A program made the translations under genes and the position numbers. The notes beneath the pieces were generated by a model that was given only the letters and a program-made list of their open reading frames with translations, did not search any database and was not told the origin of the DNA. From Psychrilyobacter piezotolerans (GTDB lineage: Bacteria > Fusobacteriota > Fusobacteriia > Fusobacteriales > Fusobacteriaceae), in NCBI RefSeq assembly GCF_003391055.1, contig NZ_QUAJ01000001.1, forward strand, positions 1 through 64,000: a stretch of DNA of 64,000 nt, read 5' to 3'. Numbering within the stretch: position 1 is the first letter of the stretch; each line of letters starts with the position of its first letter. Positions 8,983 to 20,207 of the stretch are shown piece after piece.

Positions 8983-9049
8983 CTTACGGGTATAATTTCC
9001 TAATAATAAAAGTCTTCAGCACTCTGAACTAAAAAAGGAGGTAATTAAT

Positions 9050-9322
9050 ATGAAAAAAACATTTTTATTTTTTTTCCTTGCCATTTTAATCGGTGTATCG
9101 ATAAACATCCCGGAAAATGATGGGCAGACCGTTACCGCCCTGACCGGTTCTTCCATAACTGCCTCTGGTACGGATGATGATACCGACCTGGCTGATTCTT
9201 TTCTGACTGCCTTTGGTATGGACGATAAGGATTCCAACGGTTCTGTCAGTACGGGTTTATCAACCATATCCACCATATCTACCAACCAGGTAACACCGCC
9301 ATTTACCCCCCATCAAAAATAA
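9050..9322 (+). CDS. Small secreted protein, unknown function
   Basis: 90 aa. Strong SD (AAAGGAGG, 9035-9042) before the ATG. The N-terminus is a signal peptide (MKKTFLFFFLAILIGVSI) without a lipobox cysteine. The mature part is Thr/Ser/Asp/Gly rich with no cysteines, and ends near TPPFTPHQK. I do not recognise it. It is the only plus-strand gene in the first 26 kb, facing purA, with a shared hairpin between them. The signal peptide and SD make it more credible than the antisense reading frame at 9016-9285. Confidence 0.6.
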   Translation: MKKTFLFFFLAILIGVSINIPENDGQTVTALTGSSITASGTDDDTDLADSFLTAFGMDDKDSNGSVSTGLSTISTISTNQVTPPFTPHQK

Positions 9323-9326
9323 AAAC

Positions 9327-9350
9327 AAGAGGCAGCCGAAGCTGCCTCTT
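9327..9350 (-). terminator. Terminator of purA (shared with the convergent small gene)
   Basis: AAGAGGCAGC and GCTGCCTCTT pair over 10 bp. Read on the minus strand the loop is UUCG closed by C-G, followed by a T-rich tail (TTGTTTTTATTTTT), a strong intrinsic terminator for purA. The plus-strand tail is weaker. Confidence 0.85.
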
Positions 9351-9364
9351 ATATGTATTATCTA

Positions 9365-11327
<1,963 letters not shown>

Positions 11328-12044
11328 TTATTTTTTACCTAATTTCTTTATCTCTATATAATTGATATTTTTTTGGTGCTTATATGTAAACAGACTTTCA
11401 AATTCAGTCATGATATTTTCCTCTGCCAATGGACTGTTATGCAGGTCAGCAGTATGATATACCACCTCATACCCTTCTACTTCCGGCATAAATTCTAATA
11501 CGTCTTCATAGTATTTATCATGATCCGTTTTAAAGAATAGCCTTCCGTCTTTTGCTAAAATCTCATCTAACAGGGCAAATAACTTTGGCTGAAGGATCCT
11601 GTTTTTTTCCTTCCCTTCCCATGGATCCGGGAAGTTGATATACAGCCCTGCCATCTCTTCATGACCTATAAAGTTGGTGATCTCTTCTCCACGTCTTTTT
11701 ATAAACAATAAATTGTCTAATCCTAATTTTTCAGATCTTCTAGCTGAAAGAACCAGTCTTTTAAATCTTATCTCCAAAGCCATATGGTTTCTCTCAGGAT
11801 ACCTTACACACATGTTGTTGGCAAACATTCCGCTGCCAGAACCAATCTCCAGGTAAATTGGATGTTCATTTTTGAAAAATTCATTCCACTTACCCTTATA
11901 AGAATCCATAACTTCCTTATCATACATGATATGATTTGGATGTTCTGCTAACTTTACCATATATGGATTATAATGTTTTCTTTCGTAGTTAAAAAAGTGT
12001 TTCCACATCTCTCCTACATTGTTATCATTTTTTATATTTGACAT
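11328..12044 (-). CDS. trmB: tRNA (guanine-N7-)-methyltransferase
   Basis: About 238 aa from the ATG of MSNIKNDNN, preceded by GGAGG at 4-nt spacing; an upstream in-frame ATG lacks this. SAM-binding LEIGSGSGMFA, then ALEIRFKRLVLSARR, the family signature YINFPDPWEGKEKNR, and a C-terminal TEFESLF motif. It makes m7G46 in tRNA. Flanked on both sides by repeat-filled gaps. Confidence 0.95.
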   Translation of the reverse strand: MSNIKNDNNVGEMWKHFFNYERKHYNPYMVKLAEHPNHIMYDKEVMDSYKGKWNEFFKNEHPIYLEIGSGSGMFANNMCVRYPERNHMALEIRFKRLVLSARRSEKLGLDNLLFIKRRGEEITNFIGHEEMAGLYINFPDPWEGKEKNRILQPKLFALLDEILAKDGRLFFKTDHDKYYEDVLEFMPEVEGYEVVYHTADLHNSPLAEENIMTEFESLFTYKHQKNINYIEIKKLGKK

Positions 12045-13170
12045 CTTGCCTCCAATTTTTATCAACAATACCTTAATACTTCTATGTTATATATATGTTT
12101 TTTTAGTTATTATTTTGTATTTTTGTCCCTGTCATTTTCAGTACATTTCAGTATACTAAAATTTCCATATTCTGTCAATATCACTCTTTAAAACTAAGGT
12201 AAAAATAATTTTTACCACAGACAACCCTAATGAATAAAATATTTTCAGAACCTTCTATCATACTCCACCTGTTTCCGCCTCTAGCCACATTCTAAATTAT
12301 TTTATTTCAAATAAAAGTAATTTAGATACTCGTGTCTCTGGCGGACAAAGCTCAGTTTTGTTTGTTTTTCTATTTGAAGTTTATAGTCGTTGAGCTTCAG
12401 CTGTACTGTTTCTACAATGACGATCGTGTATTACTCATTAAGACAACATGGTTTTAGCTTCGGTTTCTCTTTGACATCGTAATTTTCTTATAGCTATAAG
12501 AAAATTTCGTACTCGTCAATCGAGAAACCATAAAAAGGAAGAGTCATAAACCTTCTTGAACTTTTTCGTTAATTTTTCTTTCCCACATTTAAAATTAAGT
12601 TTTAAATACACTTAATTTTAATAATCGTGGCATCAAAGTAACTCGTATTAAAGGCGAAACCTTTAGAATCTAGTTTTTGTCGCAGATTACACAGATTTAC
12701 TCAGATTTTTAGAACCTTTCCCTGCCACCAATCTACACTAATTAAAGAATTAATGCTATTACACAGAAGTTTTTAGTATAATCCATAGAACGCGGATCTC
12801 TATCGAGATACACAGAAAATACTCTGATTTTCACAGATTAAAACACTTTTTTCTTGGTTATAACCTCTCTTTGGTTCTGACTTTAATCCCTTTTTCTAGA
12901 TGTTACCTAACTTCACAGTAAATATCTTACGAGTTTCGTCGTGCCCACCATGCCCGTCAGGCATCCCACTAAGAAACGGGGATCCACGGTCTCACTCTAT
13001 AACATCATTTAGAAAAAGTCTGCTTTTCTTTCCTCTATTTCTTTTTCAGAAAAAAAGTAAATGGAGCCAGTTAAGGATGGAATCCTTAGGTCTTTCTTTG
13101 CAACCAATCTACAGAAATCTTAATCTTTTGAACGCGGATCTCTTTGAGTTCCTACAATGAAGATTGTGAC
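12045..13170. repeat. 1.1-kb gap with repeat modules and a 26-nt palindrome
   Basis: No gene. P1 begins at 12376 and is interrupted by an extra hairpin: arms GGTTTCTC (12462-12469) and GAGAAACC (12532-12539) around the perfect palindrome at 12481-12506. P3 (12589-12621, arms TTAAAATTAAGT/ACTTAATTTTAA) and P4 (12650-12664) follow. Then come TCGCAGATTACACAGATT (about 12675), CCACCAATCTACACTAATT (about 12723), a GAACGCGGATCTC unit with its own small hairpin (about 12786-12812), a P2 variant with CTCTATTT/AAATGGAG arms (about 13031-13067) and P4 AAGGAT-GGA-ATCCTT (13073-13087). Confidence 0.75.
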
Positions 13171-14442
13171 TTACTTTCGATTCATTATCTTTTCAAAGGT
13201 CAAATCCACCACATGGCTGTTTTCCTCAAAAAACTTATCTATCCTGTTTTCTATATCAATTTTACTGTCTTTATTTCTCGGTGTTTTATTTTCTAATTCA
13301 TAATTCTTAACTGCCTTGTACAGCTCCTCTACCCCATTCACCTGTGTCCCGATCTCCCTGGCTGTTACTTCCCTTGCAATACTCCTTACATTTTGAGTAA
13401 AAGGCCCGAAAATAGGTGGTTTCCTGTAAAATAATGGCTCCAGTAAACTATGTCCCCCTACATCCACCAGAGTCCCTCCTACATATGCTATGTCTGCGAT
13501 GGCGTATAATTTACGCAGCTCCCCTATCTTATCCACTATTATTATCTCCCTATCTTTCTTGGATAATTCTTGAATTATCTCTACATCTGAAGGGGAAAAT
13601 TCGCTTTTTTCCTTATAAATATCTGTCCACCTTTGATAGTTATATTTCTGCAGCAGCCTTTCACATATATCTGTGGTCCTCTCTATATGCCTGGGTACCA
13701 ATATCAGGAGGTAGTTATCTAACTTCTCAAAAACTTCCAGCAGATACTCCTCCTCGTTGTCTCTTGTACTCCCTGCTACCAGTATTTTTCTGCCTTTTGC
13801 ATTTATTTTTCCCCTTAAATCATCCAATTCTTTTTTTTCATATTTCGGCAGTTCAATATTAAACTTTAAATTTCCATAGTTATAAACTTTATCCTTAGGA
13901 GCTCCTAGGGATATAATTCTTTCTTTATCCTGCTCAGTCTGCATGATAAATATGTCTATCTTTTGAAAAATTTTCCCCAGTAAAAATCTTATTTTCAGAT
14001 AGGAACCTATACTCCTGTCTGAAATTCTTCCATTTATCAAAACTACCTCTGATTTTCTGGAGCATGAAAGAATTAAGTTGGGCCATATCTCAGTCTCTAT
14101 GATCACTAATTTTTTTAGTACTATCCTTCTTAAAATTTTCTTTATACAAAAATAATCATCCAAGGGAAAAAATAAAAGGTCTACCCTGGCCTCATCTGCA
14201 TATTTCTTCCCGGCTGTTTCCATCCCGGTATCCGTCATCATGGTCAGGAGAATTTTTGTACCTGTTTTATCCAAAAATTTATTTATTATAGGTTCCGCTA
14301 AATTTACCTCTCCTACAGATGCACAGTGAATCCATATGGTCTCTTTTTTTTCCCTTATGTTTATCTTTTGAAACAACCTTTTTTTTACAAATTTTCTCAA
14401 CTTATTGGAAAATATCATCCCTACCCCTAAAGGTATGTACAA
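13171..14442 (-). CDS. waaA: 3-deoxy-D-manno-octulosonic acid transferase
   Basis: 423 aa from a TTG codon; homology suggests about 10 more residues upstream. Typical WaaA features: IWIHCASVGEVNLAEPII (about 36-53), ETEIWPNLI (about 116-124), NGRISDRS, AGSTRDNEEE, YVGGTLVDVGGHSLLEP (about 336-352). It adds Kdo to lipid A precursor at the inner membrane, so the organism makes LPS. The reading frame continues upstream as IILYNLIRIILY, matching the usual LLYNxLRxxLY start of WaaA. An SD-like AGGGGG (14478-14483) precedes it, but the codon at the expected start (14470-14472) is ATA. Confidence 0.93.
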   Translation of the reverse strand: MYIPLGVGMIFSNKLRKFVKKRLFQKINIREKKETIWIHCASVGEVNLAEPIINKFLDKTGTKILLTMMTDTGMETAGKKYADEARVDLLFFPLDDYFCIKKILRRIVLKKLVIIETEIWPNLILSCSRKSEVVLINGRISDRSIGSYLKIRFLLGKIFQKIDIFIMQTEQDKERIISLGAPKDKVYNYGNLKFNIELPKYEKKELDDLRGKINAKGRKILVAGSTRDNEEEYLLEVFEKLDNYLLILVPRHIERTTDICERLLQKYNYQRWTDIYKEKSEFSPSDVEIIQELSKKDREIIIVDKIGELRKLYAIADIAYVGGTLVDVGGHSLLEPLFYRKPPIFGPFTQNVRSIAREVTAREIGTQVNGVEELYKAVKNYELENKTPRNKDSKIDIENRIDKFFEENSHVVDLTFEKIMNRK

Positions 14443-14472
14443 TATTATTCGTATTAAATTATATAAAATTAT

Positions 14473-14960
14473 CCTTACCCCCTATGTGCTCCGCACAAAT
14501 TAATAAGTAAGGGCAATTCATGAATCACCCTTTATAAATTTATTTTTTCCAGATTTTAAAAATCGAAGTTTATAGTCGTTGAGCTTCTGCAGTACTGTTT
14601 CTACAATGACGATTGTGACTTACTTTCTAAGACAAGATGGTTTTAGCTTCGGTTTCTCTTTGACATCGTAATTTTCTTATAGCTATAAGAAAATTTCGTA
14701 CTCGTCAATCGAGAAACCATAAAAAGGAAGAGTCAGAAACCTTCTTGAATTTTTCCGTTAGCTTTTCTTTCCCACATTTAAAATTTATTCTATAAATTAG
14801 AATAAATTTTAATAATCGTGGCATCAAGGTATCCCGTATCAAGGGCGGAATCCTTGGAACTTTCACTAAGTTCACAAAGTAAATCTATCAACGCAGAGAT
14901 TTCCTGAGCTTTCTCCGTGCACTTTCTTTTCCTCTGTGTATCTCCGTATCCAAGATTTTT
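14473..14960. repeat. Gap with REP-like palindrome and repeat module
   Basis: No gene. A GGGCAATTCATGAATCACCC palindrome lies at about 14511-14530. The module follows: P1 from 14563, interrupted by the same insertion hairpin as at 12.4 kb (GGTTTCTC 14651-14658, palindrome 14670-14695, GAGAAACC 14711-14718), then P3 with a perfect 14-bp stem (14778-14812) and P4 CAAGG...CCTTG (14840-14856). CAGAGATTTCC-type repeats lie at about 14890-14950. Confidence 0.75.
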
Positions 14961-15848
14961 TTATAATTTCTCAATTTTTAATTGTTTTTTCTCTTTCCCC
15001 TTTATACTGACCAATGCTATCCCTATAAATATCAGACTTCCCCCACCTAGTATACTCACACTAAATGGTTCTCCTAAGAATAATATACCGCATATAGCAG
15101 CTACAAATATTCTGCTGGAAGAGATCAGACTTCCCTCCAGTGCTTTTACATATTTAAATCCGTTGGTCAGGGTATATTGTCCCAGATATGAAAACACTCC
15201 CATTCCCAATAATAACAGTCCTTCTTTAGGGGTCGGCACCTTAAATTGGCGGCCAAACGGGATCACAGTCATAACCAGTCCTATACTCATAAGGTAAAAT
15301 AAGATCGTGCTGGAATCATCTGTTTCCCTGGCTTTTCGCAGAGCAATTATCCCGGCTGCTGCTACAAATCCCATAAACAATCCCAATCCATCCACCCAGG
15401 TAACCACTCCCAACGCCAACCCAGATATCAGGAATATTCCCACAAAGGCTATGGCTACACCTATAATATTTTTTAACGTCCACCTTTCATCCTTTAGCAA
15501 AAGCGGACCAAATATCGTCACAAATATAGGGTAGGTTAGGTTATATATGTTTGCCTTGGTTGTTGTGGAATATTGTATCACTATAAAAAATAACAATATG
15601 GCCAATGCCGTAAAAAAACCCCTGGACAATACCGCTTTTTTATTTACCATCTTAATTTTATATCCTATTTTCATCATCCCTATATTTACCATGATGAACC
15701 CAATTAAAAATCTAAAAAACGTCACCTCTGTACTGGGTATCCTTCCATCTTTCGTTATCATCTTTACAAATAAAGTCATTATATAGAAAAACATTGTAGA
15801 AGCAAATACCATTGTATACCCCTTAACACTACTCTCTTTCCTTTTCAT
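14961..15848 (-). CDS. EamA/DMT-family membrane transporter
   Basis: 295 aa with about ten predicted membrane helices in two EamA repeats (first about 12-140, second about 150-285). The second repeat ends in the usual ISSSRIFVAAICGILFLGEPF segment. A cytoplasmic lysine-rich tail follows. Members export metabolites or amino acids; the substrate cannot be assigned. It starts 20 nt downstream of the YibQ-like gene, probably the same transcript. Confidence 0.88.
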   Translation of the reverse strand: MKRKESSVKGYTMVFASTMFFYIMTLFVKMITKDGRIPSTEVTFFRFLIGFIMVNIGMMKIGYKIKMVNKKAVLSRGFFTALAILLFFIVIQYSTTTKANIYNLTYPIFVTIFGPLLLKDERWTLKNIIGVAIAFVGIFLISGLALGVVTWVDGLGLFMGFVAAAGIIALRKARETDDSSTILFYLMSIGLVMTVIPFGRQFKVPTPKEGLLLLGMGVFSYLGQYTLTNGFKYVKALEGSLISSSRIFVAAICGILFLGEPFSVSILGGGSLIFIGIALVSIKGKEKKQLKIEKL

Positions 15849-15867
15849 CTATCCTCCTACCTTTACA

Positions 15868-16884
15868 CTATTCCAATACTTCACTGATCGGCACCAATTC
15901 TACCCCTTCCCCTTCTATATAATCCAACATTTCATATATAGCTTCTGCTGTTTCTCTTCTATAGTGACCGATCACTAAGACTTTTTTTCTTTCTTTGGCC
16001 AACCTTACAGACACCTTTATAGCTTCCATAATATCTCCCTTCTTATGGGAATTATCTATAAAATAAGATGTATAGTAGGTAGGGATATCTAATTCCTTAG
16101 CTACCTTATATCCCTCTTTCTTACTGTTGGTATTAGAATCTATAAAGAACATCTCTTTCTTCTTTGCATAGGACAGGAGTTCCCTCATTTTTCCAGGATT
16201 ATTTGTAAATTCAGATCCCATATGATTATTAAATCCCTTAACTGCTCCTAAATTTTCTATTGCACCGTCAAATTTATCATAGATTTCTTTTTCAGTCATA
16301 GATGGTTTTATCAGTCCCTCGGTCCTCATGTTTAAAGTATCGTTAGATCCTTCCATGGGCATATGCAGGATAACTTCAAATCCTGCATCCTTTAATATCC
16401 TGGTTGCCTGTCTGGTCTTGGGGAGATATGGTATAGTTGCAAAACTTAATGCTCCGTCTATTTTTTTAAAATAAGTTGTAGTTTTTGTATTCATTCCTAC
16501 ATCATCTATCAATATAGCTAATTTCGGAGGGGTAAAATAATTTATTTCCAGGATTAATTTTTCCTTTCCCTTTGAATCACTGTAAATAATTTCTTTTTTC
16601 TCCCCTTTGGGGATCTCCCTAACTTGTAAGGTATCGCTCTCCAGGTTTAAGTTTGTTCCTTTTTTAAGGTCAAAGGAGTATTTTATTTCATCATTTTGAA
16701 CAGGTCTTCCATTTATAACTGCATATTCTTTGACTTCCTTCATTATTTTTTCTACAGCCAGATCTTCCTGCAACTTTATCTGTCTTTCATATTTATTCCC
16801 GTTATACCATCTGAATAATATAGCTATTATCAGAATAGAGATTATCCCTATTCCGTATATAATTTTTTTATTTATCCCACTCAC
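15868..16884 (-). CDS. Divergent polysaccharide deacetylase family protein (YibQ-like)
   Basis: 338 aa. An N-terminal membrane anchor (IIYGIGIISILIIAILF) and linker precede the domain at about 125-338: LAILIDDVGMN, FATIPYLP, VILHMPMEG, GFNNHMGSEFT, FFIDSNTNSKK and VIGHYRRET. These match the divergent polysaccharide deacetylase (DUF610) family, which keeps the Asp and His of the deacetylase fold. Likely acts in the periplasm on an envelope glycan; the substrate is unknown. Confidence 0.88.
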   Translation of the reverse strand: MSGINKKIIYGIGIISILIIAILFRWYNGNKYERQIKLQEDLAVEKIMKEVKEYAVINGRPVQNDEIKYSFDLKKGTNLNLESDTLQVREIPKGEKKEIIYSDSKGKEKLILEINYFTPPKLAILIDDVGMNTKTTTYFKKIDGALSFATIPYLPKTRQATRILKDAGFEVILHMPMEGSNDTLNMRTEGLIKPSMTEKEIYDKFDGAIENLGAVKGFNNHMGSEFTNNPGKMRELLSYAKKKEMFFIDSNTNSKKEGYKVAKELDIPTYYTSYFIDNSHKKGDIMEAIKVSVRLAKERKKVLVIGHYRRETAEAIYEMLDYIEGEGVELVPISEVLE

Positions 16885-17624
16885 CCCTTACGATTTTAAC
16901 CAAATATACAAAATTTTACAGTACAGGTAATTTATGAATCTACCCTCCATAAATCAACTTCTTTCTCTTTTGCCACCAATATACACTAAAGATATACGAG
17001 TATTAAATTTTCTTATAATTAGAAAAAAATTTAAATGTATAAATTTCTACTGCCCCACAGCACAGAAGCTTTTTCTTTGTCGCAGATTGCACAGATTTAC
17101 ACAGATTATAAACCATAGAACGCGGATCTCTCTCGAGATACACTGAAAACTCTCTAATTTACACGGATCTAAAAAAATTTCTTTTAGGTTAGAACCTTCT
17201 ACCTTTGACGCTGACTAGAATCTGACTTTTTTAATCTTGACTTTTATTTTGACTCTAAAAATGAAGTTTATAGTCGTCCCACTTCAGCAGTACTGTTTCT
17301 ACAACAACGATCGTGACAGAGGTTATTGCTTCGGCTTCTCTGTGACATCGTAATTTTCTTATAACTAGAATAAAATTTCGTACTCGTCAATCGAGAAACC
17401 ATAACGAGAAAGTATAAGAATCTTCTTACTTTTCTTTGGTTCGTTTCTTTTGCTCAGTCACATTTTAAATTAGATTTAGTTACATCTAATTTTAATAATC
17501 GTGAATCGTAAATGAACCCGTATCAAGGACGGAATCCTTGGAACCTTGTTCTAACTCCTTTTTCCTTCTCCCAAAGATCTACCTCCCCCACTTATACTAA
17601 GAGGGGGAACAAAAGGGGGAGTTA
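16885..17624. repeat. Repeat-filled gap 3' of cmk
   Basis: No gene. It has a degenerate GGTAATTTATGAATC palindrome (about 16926), CCACCAATATACACTAA (about 16975), a CACAGCACAGAAG unit, TCGCAGATTGCACAGATT (about 17077), GAACGCGGATCTC with CTCGAGATACACTG (about 17117-17145), P1 from 17263 with a degenerate insertion hairpin, P2 arms (GGTTCGTTT/AAATGAACC) enclosing P3 (17465-17495, arms TTAAATTAGAT/ATCTAATTTTAA), and P4 CAAGGA...TCCTTG (17524-17540). Confidence 0.75.
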
Positions 17625-18278
17625 CTATCTTTTCTCTTCTACCAGCTCTGATATAGCTCCTACAACTTCATCTATATTCATAAAACTCGTATCTATCTCC
17701 ACAGCATCTTCAGCTTTTTTTAACGGACTTTCCTTTCTGTTGGAGTCAAATTCATCCCTTCTGATTATTTCACTCAAAACATCTTCAAATTTTTCATCGA
17801 TTCCTTTATTTTTAAAATCCAAAACTCTTCTTTTAGCCCTTTCCTCTGGAGACGCAACTAAAAATATTTTAAGATCCGCATTTGTAAATACCACTGTCCC
17901 GATATCCCTTCCATCTAAGATAACATCCTTTCCTTCCGATATTTTTCTTTGAAGATCCACCAGCTTTACTCTGACTTCCCTTATGGCAGCTACTTTAGAT
18001 ACTATTGCAGTAACCTCAGGAGTTCTTATCTCTAAGCTCACATCGTCCCCGTCCACATAAAATTTACCATCTTTCATATCTATATTTACTCTGTCCAGCA
18101 GGTTCACGACCTCTTCTATATTATCTAAATCTACCCCGTCCCTTATGGATGTAAAGGCTATCATCCTATACATAGCCCCTGTATCCAGATACGTTAGTCT
18201 ATATTTTTTTGCTACCATCTTTGATATGGTGCTCTTTCCCGATCCCGCCGGGCCATCTACTGCTACTATAAAACTCAT
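17625..18278 (-). CDS. cmk: Cytidylate kinase
   Basis: 217 aa. P-loop GPAGSGKSTISKMVA at residues 8-22, then YLDTGAMYRM, the family-specific LDGRDIGTVVF (about 118-128) and the lid region KRRVLDFKNKG. It phosphorylates CMP and dCMP with ATP. Monocistronic, set between two repeat-filled gaps. Confidence 0.97.
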   Translation of the reverse strand: MSFIVAVDGPAGSGKSTISKMVAKKYRLTYLDTGAMYRMIAFTSIRDGVDLDNIEEVVNLLDRVNIDMKDGKFYVDGDDVSLEIRTPEVTAIVSKVAAIREVRVKLVDLQRKISEGKDVILDGRDIGTVVFTNADLKIFLVASPEERAKRRVLDFKNKGIDEKFEDVLSEIIRRDEFDSNRKESPLKKAEDAVEIDTSFMNIDEVVGAISELVEEKR

Positions 18279-18656
18279 ATTTCTACTCCTTATTCTTCTT
18301 TGCCACTAATCTACACTAATCAATAGAATGCGGATGACGCTAATTTAAAATCGAAGTTTATAATCGTCCAACTACAGCTATAAGACATCCACTTCGTTTC
18401 GTCGTCCTAATATAACAACCCATAAAAGAAACGGCGATTGTGACTTACTTATAAAGATCATTATAAACTTCTTGATTTTCTTTGGATCATTTCTTGTTCG
18501 CATTTTTTTTTCTAATGTTATTAAAGAAAAATAAAATACTCGCGATATCTGAAATGATCCCAGTTAAGGGCGGAACCCTTAGAACTTTTCTTTTAGTTAC
18601 AAATAACACTAACTACACTAAAAGAACTTTTTTATATTAAATTAATGTGTATTAAT
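18279..18656. repeat. Repeat module 3' of hslV, where hslU would be expected
   Basis: No gene. P1-type arms at 18353 and about 18461-18473, P2 with fully compensated arms GGATCATTTC/GAAATGATCC (about 18484-18560) enclosing an AT-rich P3 stem, and P4 AAGGG-CGGAA-CCCTT (18566-18580). A CCACTAATCTACACTAATC repeat lies at 18302. Confidence 0.75.
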
Positions 18657-19190
18657 TTAATATAGTTTTTCCACACTTATATTTGTATTGGTATAGATAC
18701 ATATCTCTCCTGCTATCTGGAGACTTTCACGGACCACTTCATGGGGATCTAATTGTGTATGTCTTTTCAACGCTTTGGCCGCCGCATATGCATAGGTCCC
18801 ACCGGAACCAATAGCAGCTATGTCATCATCAGTTTCCAATACATCTCCAGTTCCCGATAAAACTAATAAATTATTTTTATCTGCTACTATCAGCATTGCA
18901 TCCAGTTCACGTAAAGCTTTATCCGACCTCCATTCTTTAGCCAACTCTACCGAGGCTTTTTTCAGGTTCCCGCCATATTCATCTAATTTATTTTCAAATT
19001 TATCAAATAATGCAAAGGCATCTGCAGCCGCTCCTGCAAACCCTGCCAATATTGAATTATTATAAAATTTTCTTATTTTTTTTGCTTTATTCTTAAATAC
19101 GGTATCTCCAAAAGTTACCTGCCCATCTCCGGCAATGGCTACCCTATCTCCGTCTTTTACTGCTAATATCGTAGTTGCTCTAAATTTCAA
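18657..19190 (-). CDS. hslV: ATP-dependent protease subunit HslV
   Basis: 177 aa. After a short propeptide (MKFRA) the mature chain begins with [20 protein letters not shown], giving the N-terminal catalytic Thr. The [14 protein letters not shown] and [15 protein letters not shown] segments are typical. It forms the proteolytic chamber of HslUV. It follows xerC by 18 nt in the order trmFO-xerC-hslV known from Firmicutes, but the unfoldase gene hslU is not downstream; a repeat module is. Confidence 0.96.
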   Translation of the reverse strand: MKFRATTILAVKDGDRVAIAGDGQVTFGDTVFKNKAKKIRKFYNNSILAGFAGAAADAFALFDKFENKLDEYGGNLKKASVELAKEWRSDKALRELDAMLIVADKNNLLVLSGTGDVLETDDDIAAIGSGGTYAYAAAKALKRHTQLDPHEVVRESLQIAGEICIYTNTNISVEKLY

Positions 19191-19208
19191 TTACACTCCT
19201 CCTTCCAA

Positions 19209-20075
19209 TTAGTTATTAATTCCCCTTCGGATTACCATCATATGCTCCTCATATATCCTGGTACTCTCCGGACTGGTATGTCCCATAAGTTCCTGTAAAA
19301 AATGAATATTCATCCCCTTTTCCAGGAGATATACTCCAAAGGTATGCCTGAATGTATGAGGGCTTATCTCTTTTTCCAGCATTGCTTTTTTAGCGTACCT
19401 GTCTATTATCCTGCGTAGAGACCTGTCACTTAATCTTGTGCCGCTTCCATTGACAAAAATAATATCAGAATTATATTTTTCACCATATTTTTCTTTTTTT
19501 GCAATTAAATACTCTTTCAGATATTTCTTTGTTGTCAGACTAAAAAATACAGTCCGGCTGCTGTTCCCTACTATTTTTATTTCCCGTTCCTCCAGGTCCA
19601 CTATATTTTCCCCCAACGATAGCAGTTCCCCTGCCCTTATCCCGCTGGAATACAAAAGTTCTATGATGAGTCTGTCCCTGATTCCATTAGTTTTAGTGGT
19701 ATCAATCACCGATCGCAGCCTTTCCAGCTCTTCTTTTTTTAAAAGAACTGGAAATTTGCTCACAAAGGATGGATTATTCAGAAGTATTATCGGATTTTTA
19801 TCTATAACTTTATTTTCTTTTAAATATTTAAAAAAAGTTCTCAGGGTAGATAATTTTCTGCTTATAGACCTCTTGCTTATATTGATAGTGCCTAAGTAGA
19901 GTACAAAACCTCTTAAATTTAACTCCTCCACCTCACCTATATTTTCAATAAGTTCATGCCCTACAATAAATTCTAAAAATTGTTCCAAATCTTTTTTGTA
20001 GGATTTTATGGTATTTTCACTTTTTTGCTGCCCAAACTGTTCATAGTAGATAAATTCTTTTATCAGTTTTTCCAA
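19209..20075 (-). CDS. xerC: XerC/XerD-type tyrosine recombinase
   Basis: 288 aa. N-terminal SAM-like core-binding domain (about 1-85) and a catalytic domain with Arg in SSGIRAGELLSL, HTFRHTFGVYLL (His-x-x-Arg), GHTSPESTRIY with the nucleophilic Tyr. Length and position beside trmFO and hslV point to the housekeeping chromosome-dimer resolvase rather than a phage integrase. No att site or dif was identified in this window. Confidence 0.88.
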   Translation of the reverse strand: MEKLIKEFIYYEQFGQQKSENTIKSYKKDLEQFLEFIVGHELIENIGEVEELNLRGFVLYLGTINISKRSISRKLSTLRTFFKYLKENKVIDKNPIILLNNPSFVSKFPVLLKKEELERLRSVIDTTKTNGIRDRLIIELLYSSGIRAGELLSLGENIVDLEEREIKIVGNSSRTVFFSLTTKKYLKEYLIAKKEKYGEKYNSDIIFVNGSGTRLSDRSLRRIIDRYAKKAMLEKEISPHTFRHTFGVYLLEKGMNIHFLQELMGHTSPESTRIYEEHMMVIRRGINN

Positions 20076-20169
20076 AATTACAACACCCCCTTTTGATTTT
20101 TATTTTAAATAAATTCATAGAACACGGATTAAAAAATTTTTTTTCTGCCACCGATTTACACCAATCTAT

Positions 20170-20200
20170 CGTAGGGGTAATTCATGAATTACCCCCTACA
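20170..20200. repeat. REP-like palindrome (complete copy)
   Basis: GTAGGGGTAATTC, loop ATG, then a near-perfect complement, between trmFO and xerC. Related copies occur at about 14511-14530, 16926-16945 and 22735-22760. All four lie in a single 8.3-kb stretch. Confidence 0.65.
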
Positions 20201-20207
20201 TATTCTC

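Larger units (their letters stand above)
7774..9049. repeat. Divergent intergenic region with two repeat modules
   Basis: No gene seen. From about 8039 it contains module parts: P4 (8054-8068), P1 (8193-8275), P3 hairpins at 8309-8343 and 8424-8457, P4 (8371-8387), P5 (8487-8517), a second P1 (8582-8665), P2 with compensated arms (TTCTCAG/CTGAGAA, about 8680-8708) and P4 (8719-8733). Short CAGATT-type repeats lie at about 8087 and 8746. Two translated stretches within P2/P4 give near-identical peptides by chance and are not genes. Confidence 0.75.

Noticed and set aside
8939-8996. Riboswitch (c-di-GMP or other) before the small secreted protein gene.
   Set aside because: The hairpins do not contain the conserved motifs of the classes I can recall; kept only as an unassigned leader.
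9016-9285. Antisense reading frame opposite the small secreted protein gene.
   Set aside because: No SD and low-complexity start (MVDMVDMVD). The plus-strand frame has a strong SD and a signal peptide.
12900-13160. 86-codon plus-strand frame in the waaA-trmB gap.
   Set aside because: It runs across repeat units and a P4 hairpin, has no SD, and its composition is unlike protein.
19209-20075. XerC-like gene as an integrase of a genomic island.
   Set aside because: Its neighbours trmFO and hslV are the normal housekeeping context, and no attachment repeats or tRNA gene are nearby.
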